From assembly GCF_000474945.1 (NCBI RefSeq), contig NZ_AXDW01000010.1:186001-250000 (forward strand): DNA of 64,000 nt, in the 5' to 3' direction. Every line of letters begins with the position of its first letter. Positions within the stretch are counted from its first letter, which is position 1. The stretch is from Solimonas soli DSM 21787. Its GTDB lineage: Bacteria > Pseudomonadota > Gammaproteobacteria > Nevskiales > Nevskiaceae. Positions 29,164 to 36,617 of this stretch are shown in pieces. The notes under the pieces were generated by a model, which did not search any database, was not told the origin of the DNA, and was given only the letters and a program-made list of their open reading frames with translations. The position numbers and the translations under genes are program-made.

Positions 29164-30074
29164 CCGCCGCCGTGACGAGCGCCGCGCAGAACGTCGAACT
29201 GCGCAATGAACCGATGGCGCGGCACACCTCGTGGCGCGTCGGCGGTCCGGCCGACCGCTACTTCGAGCCGGCGTCGCGCGCAGCCTTGTCGGCCTTCGTG
29301 CGCAGCCTGCCGGCGCAGGAGCCGATCCTGTGGATCGGTCTTGGCAGCAATCTGCTGGTGCGCGACGGCGGCCTGCGCGGCACGGTGATCGGCCTGCACG
29401 GCGCGCTCGACGCGCTGGCCGCCGACGGCGCGACGATCACCGCCGAGGCCGGCGTGCACTGCGCGCGGCTCGCCAAGTTCGCCGTCGGCAGGAAACTTGC
29501 CGGCGCCGGCTTCTTCGCCGGCATTCCCGGCACGGTCGGCGGCGCGCTGGCGATGAACGCCGGTGCGCACGGCGGCGAGACCTGGGACGTCGTCAGCGAA
29601 GTCGAGATCATGCGTCGCGACGGCAGCACGGCCTGGCTGCCGAAAAGCGCGTTCCGCCATGCCTACCGCCATGTCGAAATGCCGGCCGACATGGTCGGCT
29701 TCGTCGCCGCGCGTTTCGTCTTCGAGGCCGACGCCGACGGCAAGGCCGAGGCCGACATGAAGGCCTGGCTGGCGCGGCGCAAGGCGACGCAGCCGGTCGG
29801 CCGTCCGACCGCCGGCAGCACCTTCCGCAATCCACCCGGCGATCACGCCGCGCGCCTGATAGAGAGCTGCGGCCTCAAGGGCCATCGCCTCGGCGGTGCC
29901 GAAGTGTCGACCTTGCACGCGAATTTCATCGTCACCGACGAGACCGCGCGCGCCGCCGACGTCGAACAGCTGATCGCGCACATCCAGGACACTGTTTTTG
30001 CGAAGACCGGCGTCCGGCTCGAACCGGAAGTGCGCGTCGTCGGAGACGCGCTGGAAAAAGGAGTGATGCCATGA
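29160..30074 (+). CDS. murB: UDP-N-acetylenolpyruvoylglucosamine reductase
   Basis: MurB uses NADPH and FAD to reduce enolpyruvyl-UDP-GlcNAc to UDP-MurNAc. The 304-residue product looks like the shorter type II enzyme. FAD-binding parts are '[19 protein letters not shown]', '[17 protein letters not shown]' and '[23 protein letters not shown]'; the catalytic segment is '[26 protein letters not shown]' with the active Ser. After its stop the dcw block is interrupted by the repeat described at 30097-30449. Confidence 0.97.
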   Translation: MTAAVTSAAQNVELRNEPMARHTSWRVGGPADRYFEPASRAALSAFVRSLPAQEPILWIGLGSNLLVRDGGLRGTVIGLHGALDALAADGATITAEAGVHCARLAKFAVGRKLAGAGFFAGIPGTVGGALAMNAGAHGGETWDVVSEVEIMRRDGSTAWLPKSAFRHAYRHVEMPADMVGFVAARFVFEADADGKAEADMKAWLARRKATQPVGRPTAGSTFRNPPGDHAARLIESCGLKGHRLGGAEVSTLHANFIVTDETARAADVEQLIAHIQDTVFAKTGVRLEPEVRVVGDALEKGVMP

Positions 30075-30096
30075 ATGGCATCACTTCCCAGCGCGT

Positions 30097-30247
30097 GCCC
30101 GGCCAGGGATGGCCGGGCCGGGGATCAATGGGGAGCTGCCGTCGCGCCAGGGATGGCTGCGCCAGGCTGCGGGAGGCGCCGCGCGTGGCTAGGAAGACCA
30201 ACGATCCCAAGGATTTCGGCCGGGTCGCCGTGCTGGCGGGCGGCTGG
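30097..30247 (+). repeat. Direct repeat copy 1: element end plus truncated ddlB start
   Basis: This 151-bp unit is identical to 30299-30449 except for one base (30124 against 30326). It contains a GGCCA-GGGA-TGGCC hairpin with an 8-bp stem (30098-30117), a second GCCAGGGATGGC core (30146-30157), a ribosome site and the first 21 codons of ddlB. It ends exactly where a GTGAGC sequence begins. Confidence 0.95.
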
Positions 30248-30394
30248 GTGAGCGGCCGCGCTTGCGAAGTGCCGGTGGCACTTCGCGCGGACGCGAACGC
30301 CCGGCCAGGGATGGCCGGGCCGGGGGTCAATGGGGAGCTGCCGTCGCGCCAGGGATGGCTGCGCCAGGCTGCGGGAGGCGCCGCGCGTGGCTAG
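30185..30394 (+). pseudogene. Truncated duplicate of the ddlB 5' end, read as a 69-codon leader frame
   Basis: The GTG at 30185 has the same upstream region as the real ddlB start. It encodes the same first 21 residues as ddlB (VARKTNDPKDF to LAGGW), then continues through the spacer hairpin and the second repeat. It stops with TAG at 30392-30394, overlapping the true ddlB start region (30387). If translated it would behave as an upstream frame coupled to ddlB. Confidence 0.7.
30248..30298 (+). repeat. Spacer with GTGAGC and a perfect 10-bp hairpin
   Basis: The 51 bases between the two direct repeats start GTGAGC, contain a perfect 10-bp stem with a 3-base loop (30264-30273 pairs with 30277-30286) and end GCGAAC. 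The same order of parts occurs on the minus strand before mtnC (57755-57858). Confidence 0.85.
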
Positions 30395-30449
30395 GAAGAC
30401 CAACGATCCCAAGGATTTCGGCCGGGTCGCCGTGCTGGCGGGCGGCTGG
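30299..30449 (+). repeat. Direct repeat copy 2: element end plus intact ddlB start
   Basis: Second copy of the 151-bp unit, with the hairpin at 30300-30319 and the second core at 30348-30359. It runs into the intact ddlB gene, whose first 21 codons are inside the repeat. Confidence 0.95.
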
Positions 30450-31352
30450 AGCAGCGAGCGTCAGGTCGCGCTGTGGAGCGGCGAAGGCATCCACAAGGCG
30501 CTGCTCGACAAGGGCGTCGATGCGACGCTGATCGACGCGACGCCCGAGCGCGTGCTGAACCTCAAGCACGAAGGCTATGACCGCGTCTTCAACATCCTGC
30601 ACGGCACCGGCGGCGAAGACGGCACGGTGCAGGCGGCGCTCGAGCTGCAGGGCATTCCGTACACCGGCAGCGGCGTGCTCGCCTCGGCGCTGGCGATGGA
30701 CAAGCTGCGCACCAAGCGTCTGTGGAAGGCCGAAGGGCTGCCGACGCCGGACTGGCTGTGGATCGAGAGCGAACGCGATCTCGACGAGGCGGCGCGCCGC
30801 TTCGGCTTGCCGCTGATGATCAAGCCGTCGGAAGAAGGCTCCAGCGTCGGCGTCAGCAAAGTGAAGTCGGCCGATCAGCTGTACCCGGCCTGGCAGCTGG
30901 CGCGCGGCGACCGGCAGCGTGTCGTCATGGCCGAGCGCTTCATCGGCGGCGGCCGGCACGGCCACGAATTCACCTGCGCGATCCTCAACGGCGAAGCCCT
31001 GCCGACGATCCGCATCGAGCCGGACGGCGAGTTCTACGACTACCAGGCCAAGTATCTCTCCGACAACACGCGCTACCACTGCCCGAGCGGCCTCGACGCC
31101 ACGCTCGAGCGCGAGATCCAGGCGATCTGCCTGCGCGCTTTCGAGATTCTGGGCGCGCGCGCCTGGGGCCGTGTCGACTTCATGCTCGATGGCGACGACC
31201 GTCCGTGGCTGATCGAAGCGAACCTCGTGCCGGGCATGACCTCGCACAGCCTCGTGCCGATGGCGGCCAAGGCGCGCGGCATCGACTACGCCTCGCTGTG
31301 CTGGGCGATTCTCGAAGACACCCTCAGCGGTGCGGCGGAGGGCGGCGGATGA
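30387..31352 (+). CDS. ddlB: D-alanine--D-alanine ligase B
   Basis: DdlB joins two D-alanines using ATP, supplying MurF. The 321-residue ATP-grasp enzyme shows 'VAVLAGGWSSERQVALWSGEGI' at the start, 'FNILHGTGGEDGTVQAALELQGIPYTGSG', 'KPSEEGSSVGVSKV' and 'WLIEANLVPGMTSHSLVP'. The GTG at 30387 follows GGGAGG; an ATG 19 codons upstream lies inside the repeat and is rejected. The 5' end is duplicated at 30185. Its stop overlaps an ATG at 31349 that was probably the ancestral ftsQ start. Confidence 0.96.
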   Translation: MARKTNDPKDFGRVAVLAGGWSSERQVALWSGEGIHKALLDKGVDATLIDATPERVLNLKHEGYDRVFNILHGTGGEDGTVQAALELQGIPYTGSGVLASALAMDKLRTKRLWKAEGLPTPDWLWIESERDLDEAARRFGLPLMIKPSEEGSSVGVSKVKSADQLYPAWQLARGDRQRVVMAERFIGGGRHGHEFTCAILNGEALPTIRIEPDGEFYDYQAKYLSDNTRYHCPSGLDATLEREIQAICLRAFEILGARAWGRVDFMLDGDDRPWLIEANLVPGMTSHSLVPMAAKARGIDYASLCWAILEDTLSGAAEGGG

Positions 31353-31358
31353 CCGCGC

Positions 31359-31632
31359 TGGGAGCTGCCTATGCCATGGACATCGCTGTGCTGCCGTTTG
31401 GCAAGTCGCCAGGCAAGGCGCGGGACCCGCACTTGGGTGATTCCCGAGAAACGGCCCGCAGCGCGGCATGGCGGCTTGCCAAAAAACGGCATCCCAAAGG
31501 GGCCGGACCGTTTTGGCCCATCGCGGCGTCACTCGTCGCTTGCGCGCGTTCGAGTGCGCGGCGCTCCTCGTTTCTGGCGCTGGGCCAAAACGGCCTCGGC
31601 CACAGCGATGCCCATGGCACAGGCAGCTCCCA
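31359..31632. repeat. 274-bp element with 32-bp terminal inverted repeats, inserted at the ftsQ start
   Basis: The ends 31359-31390 and 31601-31632 are inverted copies with 30 of 32 bases matching. Inside are two further hairpin arms: about 31393-31410 with 31471-31490, and a perfect 13-bp pair 31508-31520 with 31581-31593, giving a branched fold. It is flanked by ATGACCGC (31349-31356) and ATGACGGC (31634-31641), a likely imperfect target duplication. It contains no stop in the ftsQ frame. It encodes nothing recognisable, so it looks like a MITE-type element. Confidence 0.85.
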
Positions 31633-31633
31633 C

Positions 31634-32401
31634 ATGACGGCCGACGACCTGCTCGACTTCGATTCCACGCCGCTGCGCCGGCACCTGCTGCTGGCGATCG
31701 GCATCGCCGCCTTCGCGGCGGTGCTCGCCGCCGGCTGGGGCGCACTCGAATTCGGCAGCCGCGAGCCGGTCGCGCGCATCCAGGTCGAGGGCCGCTTCAC
31801 GCGCCTCAAGCTCGCCGATGTCGACGCCGCCGTGCGGCCGCTGGTCGATCGCCGTTTCGGCGAGCTCGACCTCGGCGCCGTGCGCGCCGCGGTCGAGGCC
31901 TTGCCGTGGACCTCGCGCGCCAGCGTCGAGCGCGTGTGGCCGGCGACCGTGCGCGTGCGCGCCTGGGAGCGCGTGCCGTTCGCACGCTGGGGCGACGACG
32001 CCTTGCTCGATACCGAGGCGCGCGCCTTCACGCCGCCGGCGGCCGAGATTCCCGAAGGCCTGCCGCAGCTCGCCGGCACCGCCGGACACGAGGCGCTGGT
32101 CGCCGACATGTTCCGCGCCCTCAGCGCGCGGCTGATCCAGTCCTCGTTCCCGCTGCAGGGCCTCACGCAGGACGCGCGCGGCGAATGGAACGCGCACACC
32201 GCGAACGGCGTCGAGCTGCGCTTCGGTCGCGAGGATCCGCAGGACAAGCTCGAGGTGCTGCTCGGCCCGGCCGAGCACGCGCTGAAGGACCGCATGGCCG
32301 ACGTGCAATACATCGACCTGCGCTACACGAACGGATTTTCCGTCGGTTGGCGCACGTCGCCGAAACCTGAATCGAAGAGCGAACCGAGGGAGGGCCACTG
32401 A
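31634..32401 (+). CDS. ftsQ: Cell division protein FtsQ
   Basis: FtsQ is a bitopic inner-membrane protein that holds FtsB and FtsL at the septum. The 255-residue product from ATG 31634 has a cytoplasmic tail, one membrane helix (about residues 18-40), a POTRA domain ('VARIQVEGRFTRLKLADVDAAV') and the beta domain with 'SVERVWPATVRVRAWERVPFARW'. An in-frame ATG at 31349, overlapping the ddlB stop, would add 95 residues encoded by the inserted repeat. I prefer 31634 because the extension is repeat DNA, although no Shine-Dalgarno sequence is visible before it. The stop is one base before ftsA. Confidence 0.92.
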   Translation: MTADDLLDFDSTPLRRHLLLAIGIAAFAAVLAAGWGALEFGSREPVARIQVEGRFTRLKLADVDAAVRPLVDRRFGELDLGAVRAAVEALPWTSRASVERVWPATVRVRAWERVPFARWGDDALLDTEARAFTPPAAEIPEGLPQLAGTAGHEALVADMFRALSARLIQSSFPLQGLTQDARGEWNAHTANGVELRFGREDPQDKLEVLLGPAEHALKDRMADVQYIDLRYTNGFSVGWRTSPKPESKSEPREGH

Positions 32402-33631
32402 ATGGCACGCCGCGAAGAGCGCAACCTGCTGGTCGGCATCGACATCGGCACCGCGAAATGCGTGGCCGTGGTCGGCCAGCAGATGCCGGAAGGTCACATC
32501 GAAATCGTCGGCTACGGCGAGGCGCCGTCGCGCGGCATGAACCGCGGCGATGTCGTCAACATCGAGCACACGACGCAGGCGATCAAGCGCGCCGTCGAGA
32601 ACGCCGAGCACATGGCGAACTGTCGCGCGCAGTCGGTGTTCGTCGGCATCTCCGGCACGCACATCCGCAGCCTGAACTCGGCGGGCGTCGCGCCGGTGCG
32701 GGCCGGCAGCGTGTCGGAGCGCGACGTCGACAACGTCATGGACGCGGCGCGCGCGATCGCGATTCCGGCCGACCAGAAGATCCTGCACGTGATCCCGCAG
32801 GAGTTCGTCGTCGATGGCCGCGAGGGCATCCACGATCCGGTCGGCATGCACGGCGTGCGGCTCGAGGCCAAGGTGCACATCGTCACCGGCTCGATCTCGG
32901 CGGCGCAGAACATCTACAAGTGCGTCGAGAGCTGCGGCCTCAAGGTCGACAAGCTGATCCTGCAGCACCTCGCGTCGAGCTACGCGACGCTGCTGCCGGA
33001 CGAGCGCGATCTCGGGGTCTGCATGGTCGACATCGGCGGCGGCACCTCGGACATCGCCGTGTTCCGCGGCGGCACGATCCGCCATACCGCCGTGCTGCCG
33101 ATCGCCGGCAACCAGGTCACCAACGACATCAGCGTCGCCTTCCGCACGCCGGCGCCGTACGCCGAAGAACTGAAGGTGCACTACGGCGTGGCGCTGCCGC
33201 AGTTCGCCGCCGCGCACGAGGAGATCGAGGTGAAAGGCGTCGGCGACGCGCCGTCGCGGCGCCTGTCGCGCCTGACGCTGGCCGAGGTCATCAAGCCGCG
33301 CTACGAGGAACTGTTCCGCTTCATCCGCAAGGAGCTGCACCGCTCGGACTGGTACGAGCTGGTCGCCGGCGGCGTGGTGCTGACCGGCGGCGCGGTGCAG
33401 ATGCCGGGCGTCGTCGAGCTCGCCGAGGAGGTATTCGAGCTGCCGGTGCGGCTCGGCCTGCCGCACGAGGTGCAGGGCATCAAGGACGTGGTGCGCAACC
33501 CGGCCTGCGCGACGGCGGTCGGCCTGCTCATGTACGGGCGCCAGAACGCGCCGCAGGTCGCCGCGGTGCCGACGCAGGGCGTCGGCCACTGGCTGGCGCG
33601 CGTCAACGAATGGATCAAGGGCAGTTTCTGA
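32402..33631 (+). CDS. ftsA: Cell division protein FtsA
   Basis: FtsA is an actin-like ATPase that tethers FtsZ to the membrane. The 409-residue product shows 'LLVGIDIGTAKCVAVVG', 'MVDIGGGTSDIAVFRGG', 'GGVVLTGGAVQMPGV' and an amphipathic C-terminal helix 'LARVNEWIKGSF', the membrane-targeting end. It directly follows ftsQ and is separated from ftsZ by a 222-base region holding a strong promoter. Confidence 0.97.
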   Translation: MARREERNLLVGIDIGTAKCVAVVGQQMPEGHIEIVGYGEAPSRGMNRGDVVNIEHTTQAIKRAVENAEHMANCRAQSVFVGISGTHIRSLNSAGVAPVRAGSVSERDVDNVMDAARAIAIPADQKILHVIPQEFVVDGREGIHDPVGMHGVRLEAKVHIVTGSISAAQNIYKCVESCGLKVDKLILQHLASSYATLLPDERDLGVCMVDIGGGTSDIAVFRGGTIRHTAVLPIAGNQVTNDISVAFRTPAPYAEELKVHYGVALPQFAAAHEEIEVKGVGDAPSRRLSRLTLAEVIKPRYEELFRFIRKELHRSDWYELVAGGVVLTGGAVQMPGVVELAEEVFELPVRLGLPHEVQGIKDVVRNPACATAVGLLMYGRQNAPQVAAVPTQGVGHWLARVNEWIKGSF

Positions 33632-33686
33632 GCGGCGAAGAGGTCGGGCTGGTAGTGAAATTTTTACGTTTTCTGAAGTCTTGTCA

Positions 33687-33715
33687 TTGACATTGGCACA
33701 GTGATTCATTATTTT
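33687..33715 (+). promoter_or_regulatory. ftsZ: Strong sigma-70 promoter for ftsZ
   Basis: A perfect TTGACA (33687-33692), a 17-base spacer and TATTTT (33710-33715) lie in a very AT-rich patch that contrasts with the surrounding GC-rich DNA. It would give ftsZ its own supply of transcript, with a leader of about 130 bases. Confidence 0.8.
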
Positions 33716-33853
33716 AATTTCGCGGAAATGTTTACAAAGAAAAACGGACATCCGCGGGCCGAGTCTGCAGGACTTCGTGAAGTGAGCGCGTGGCGGCAGG
33801 CGCGCGTTTGGATGAACACGGACGAGCGCCTCTGAGGCGTCAGGAGCACAAAG

Positions 33854-35110
33854 ATGGGCGGACAGACACGGGAAATTTTCGAACTGATGGATGGCCAGCG
33901 GCGACGCGCGGTCATCCGCGTCATCGGCGTCGGTGGCGGTGGTTGCAACACCGTCAACCAGATGGCGCAGGCGTCGATCGAAGGGGTCGACTTCATCAGC
34001 GCCAACACGGATCGCGATCACCTTGAGCGCTGCGTGCCGACCAATCAGCTGCAGATCGGCGCGGAGATCACGCGCGGCCTCGGCGCCGGCTCCGATCCGA
34101 ACGTCGGCCGGCAGGCGGCGGAAGAGGATCGCGACCGCATCCGCGAAATGATCGAAGGCACGGACCTGCTGTTCGTCACCGCCGGCATGGGCGGCGGCAC
34201 CGGCACGGGCGCGGCGCCGGTCATCGCGCAGATCGCCAAGGAGCTGAACATCCTCACCGTCGCGGTCGTCACCAAGCCGTTCGCGCACGAAGGCAAGAAG
34301 CGCATGGCCGTGGCGCAGCGCGGCATCGACGAACTGCGCCAGTTCACCGATTCGCTGATCCTCATTCCGAACGAAAAGCTGTCGCTCGTGCTCGGCAAGA
34401 AGGTGACGCTGCTGAACTGCTTCAAGGCCGCCAACGACGTGCTGCAGAACGCAGTGCAGGGCATCTCCGACCTGATCACCCGTCCGGGCCTGATCAACGT
34501 CGACTTCGCCGACGTCAAGACGGTGATGTCGAACCGCGGCATGTCGATGATGGGCATCGGCATGGCGACCGGCGAGGATCGCGCGCAGCGCGCCGTCGAG
34601 ATGGCGCTGTCGAGCCCGCTGCTCGACGACATCGAGCTGCACGGCGCGCACGGCCTGCTGGTCAACGTCACCTGCGACGAGAGCCTCTCGCTCGAAGAGT
34701 ACGAGTACATCAGCGCGCGCGTCAGCGAGATCGCGTCCGACGAGGCCGATGCCAAGGTCGGCATGTCGATCAATCCGAACCTCAACGGCGAGCTGCGCGT
34801 GACGGTCGTCGCCACGGGCCTCACCGGCAGCAAGGCGGTGGCGGCGCCGACGCTCAGCGCGCCGGCCGCCATGCCGGGCAATCCGCGCGTCGCGCAGTTC
34901 ATCCGTCCGGCCGAGCCGGCGCTGTACGCGCAGACGCAGCCGGCCTATGGCCAGCCGATGCCGCACATGGGTTCGCCGAACCTCGAGATTCCGGCCGTGC
35001 ATCGCCAGCAGCAGCGCAAGGTCGCGGCGACCGGCGGCAGCGCGTTCCCGCTCGGGCTCGACGAGGACATCATCAACATTCCGGCTTTCCTGCGGAATCA
35101 GGCGGACTGA
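33854..35110 (+). CDS. ftsZ: Cell division GTPase FtsZ
   Basis: FtsZ is the tubulin-like GTPase that forms the division ring. The 418-residue product has 'VIGVGGGGCNTVNQM', the tubulin signature 'FVTAGMGGGTGTGAAPVIA' at about residues 107-125, and 'NVDFADVKTVMSNRG'. A variable Pro/Gln-rich linker leads to the C-terminal peptide 'DEDIINIPAFLRNQAD', which binds FtsA and ZapD; zapD is also in this window. A good ribosome site (CAGGAG) precedes the ATG. Confidence 0.98.
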   Translation: MGGQTREIFELMDGQRRRAVIRVIGVGGGGCNTVNQMAQASIEGVDFISANTDRDHLERCVPTNQLQIGAEITRGLGAGSDPNVGRQAAEEDRDRIREMIEGTDLLFVTAGMGGGTGTGAAPVIAQIAKELNILTVAVVTKPFAHEGKKRMAVAQRGIDELRQFTDSLILIPNEKLSLVLGKKVTLLNCFKAANDVLQNAVQGISDLITRPGLINVDFADVKTVMSNRGMSMMGIGMATGEDRAQRAVEMALSSPLLDDIELHGAHGLLVNVTCDESLSLEEYEYISARVSEIASDEADAKVGMSINPNLNGELRVTVVATGLTGSKAVAAPTLSAPAAMPGNPRVAQFIRPAEPALYAQTQPAYGQPMPHMGSPNLEIPAVHRQQQRKVAATGGSAFPLGLDEDIINIPAFLRNQAD

Positions 35111-35174
35111 AATCCGTTCGCTGCCGCCGTCCACCGTCCGGGGCGGCGGCCGCCACCGGCGCCCTGGCGTCGGA

Positions 35175-35203
35175 CTGACCCGCTGCGAAACTGCTGTTAC
35201 AAT
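35175..35203 (+). promoter_or_regulatory. lpxC: Predicted lpxC promoter
   Basis: CTGACC (35175-35180), 17 bases, then TACAAT (35198-35203), with a TG two bases before the -10 giving an extended -10. Transcription would start near 35210, directly before the hairpin at 35215. Confidence 0.6.
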
Positions 35204-35214
35204 TCCGTGTCCTT

Positions 35215-35252
35215 GGCGCGGCGCTGCTTGGCGCCGCGCCTTTCCTTTTTTT
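35215..35252 (+). terminator. Intrinsic terminator between ftsZ and lpxC, inside the predicted lpxC leader
   Basis: A perfect 10-bp GC stem (35215-35224 with 35231-35240) and 6-base loop are followed by TTTCCTTTTTTT. It should end ftsZ transcripts. It also lies downstream of the predicted lpxC start point, so it may attenuate lpxC. Confidence 0.8.
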
Positions 35253-35269
35253 GCCGGACAGAAGGTGAC

Positions 35270-36193
35270 ATGGTTCGTCAACGCACGCTGAAGCAGGCGG
35301 TACGCGCGAGCGGCATCGGCCTGCACTCGGGTCGCAAGGTGTACATGTCACTGCTGCCCGCCGGCCCGGATACCGGCATCGTCTATCGCCGCACCGATCT
35401 CGATCCGCCGGTCGAGATTCCCTGCGACGCGCACATGCTGCGCGAGGCCGTCATGTGCAGCACGCTGGTCAACGACGCCGGCGTGAAGATCATGACCGTC
35501 GAGCATCTGATGTCGGCGCTCGCCGGCCTCGGCATCGACAACTGCGTGGTCGAGCTGTCGGCGCCGGAAATCCCGATCATGGACGGCAGCTCCGGTCCGT
35601 TCGTGTTCCTCGTGCAGTCGGCCGGCATCCACGAACAGGACGCGCCGAAGCGCTTCCTGCGCATCCGCCAGCCGGTGCAGGTGCAGGACGGCGACAAGTG
35701 GGCGCGCTTCGAGCCCTATGAAGGCTTCCGCCTCGCCTTCAACATCGACTTCAAGCATCCGGTGTTCAAGTCGTCGGGGCAGACCGCCGTCATCGAATTC
35801 TCGACGGCGAACTACGTCAAGGAAGTGTCGCGCGCGCGCACGTTCGGGTTCCTGCGCGAACTCGATACCCTGCGCGCCAACAACCTCGGCCTCGGCGCCA
35901 GCCTCGACAATGTCGTCGCGCTCGACGACTTCCGCGTCGTCAACCATGATGGCCTGCGCTACGACGACGAATTCGTGCGCCACAAGATTCTCGACGCGGT
36001 CGGCGACCTCTATCTGCTCGGCCACCCGGTGATCGGCGCCTATACCGCCTACAAGTCCGGCCACGCCCTCAACAACAAGCTCGTGCGCGCCGTACTCGAC
36101 GATCCGTCCTCATACGAGATCGTGACCTTCGAGGACCAGGCGGCCAGGGCGCCGATCGCCTACGTCCGCGGCAGCCTGGCGACCGCCGCCTGA
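35270..36193 (+). CDS. lpxC: UDP-3-O-acyl-N-acetylglucosamine deacetylase
   Basis: LpxC is the zinc deacetylase that commits UDP-3-O-acyl-GlcNAc to lipid A. The 307-residue product begins '[21 protein letters not shown]'; an in-frame start 21 codons upstream lies in the terminator and is rejected. Zinc ligands are in '[21 protein letters not shown]' and '[17 protein letters not shown]' (H-x3-D), with a later catalytic His in '[11 protein letters not shown]'. Its presence confirms an LPS-bearing Gram-negative host. Confidence 0.98.
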   Translation: MVRQRTLKQAVRASGIGLHSGRKVYMSLLPAGPDTGIVYRRTDLDPPVEIPCDAHMLREAVMCSTLVNDAGVKIMTVEHLMSALAGLGIDNCVVELSAPEIPIMDGSSGPFVFLVQSAGIHEQDAPKRFLRIRQPVQVQDGDKWARFEPYEGFRLAFNIDFKHPVFKSSGQTAVIEFSTANYVKEVSRARTFGFLRELDTLRANNLGLGASLDNVVALDDFRVVNHDGLRYDDEFVRHKILDAVGDLYLLGHPVIGAYTAYKSGHALNNKLVRAVLDDPSSYEIVTFEDQAARAPIAYVRGSLATAA

Positions 36194-36230
36194 AGTCGCG
36201 GGGGCGGCGGCCCAATTCTTGCTCGTCAAT

Positions 36231-36246
36231 CCGGCCGAGTGGCCGG
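36231..36246. terminator. Weak hairpin between convergent lpxC and dciA
   Basis: CCGGCC-GAGT-GGCCGG forms a 6-bp stem between the two convergent genes but lacks a long T run, so its function as a terminator is uncertain. Confidence 0.35.
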
Positions 36247-36281
36247 CTTGCTCTGTTGTGGTGCGGCCCCTACACTCGGGG

Positions 36282-36596
36282 CTAGACCGTGATCGGGGGG
36301 CGTACCTTGGCTTCGAGCCGGGTACAGGAAAGCCGGAAACGGTCGTTCAGCCATTCCAACAATGAGCCGCTGCGGTGACGCAAGGGCACGAGGGCTGACG
36401 CGGAAGCCGAAAAGATCACCACGGTCTGCTCGCGAATGTTCGCGACGCGGATCTGTTGGATCCAAGGCTCGTCGCACCAGAGAGGCAAGGCGCGGTTGAT
36501 ATCGGTGAGGCATTGCAGGCGTGCGAGCCACGGCGTGCCGCTGCTGTTTTGCGGCAACCGATGCATCAGCTGCTTTACGGATAGCGGATCGCGCAC
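36282..36596 (-). CDS. dciA: DciA-like (DUF721) replicative helicase-loading protein
   Basis: DUF721 proteins were shown to be DciA, which helps load the DnaB helicase in bacteria without DnaC. The 104-residue frame fits: 'LARLQCLTDINRALPLWCDEPWIQQIRVANIREQTVVIFSASASALVPLRHR' resembles the domain core. The location between lpxC and an M23 peptidase/secA pair is the standard place for this gene. The GTG at 36596 is chosen because a TACAAT -10 lies at 36627-36632 on this strand; a GTG at 36641 would give 119 residues and overlap the next gene head to head. Confidence 0.75.
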   Translation of the reverse strand: MRDPLSVKQLMHRLPQNSSGTPWLARLQCLTDINRALPLWCDEPWIQQIRVANIREQTVVIFSASASALVPLRHRSGSLLEWLNDRFRLSCTRLEAKVRPPITV

Positions 36597-36617
36597 CAGG
36601 GACTCGGGCAAGGGACG

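Noticed and set aside
31529-35326. A 1265-codon open frame on the minus strand across ftsQ, ftsA, ftsZ and lpxC
   Set aside because: It is the antisense shadow of GC-rich genes with strong third-position bias; its Arg/Asp/Gln/Val-rich sequence has no domain.
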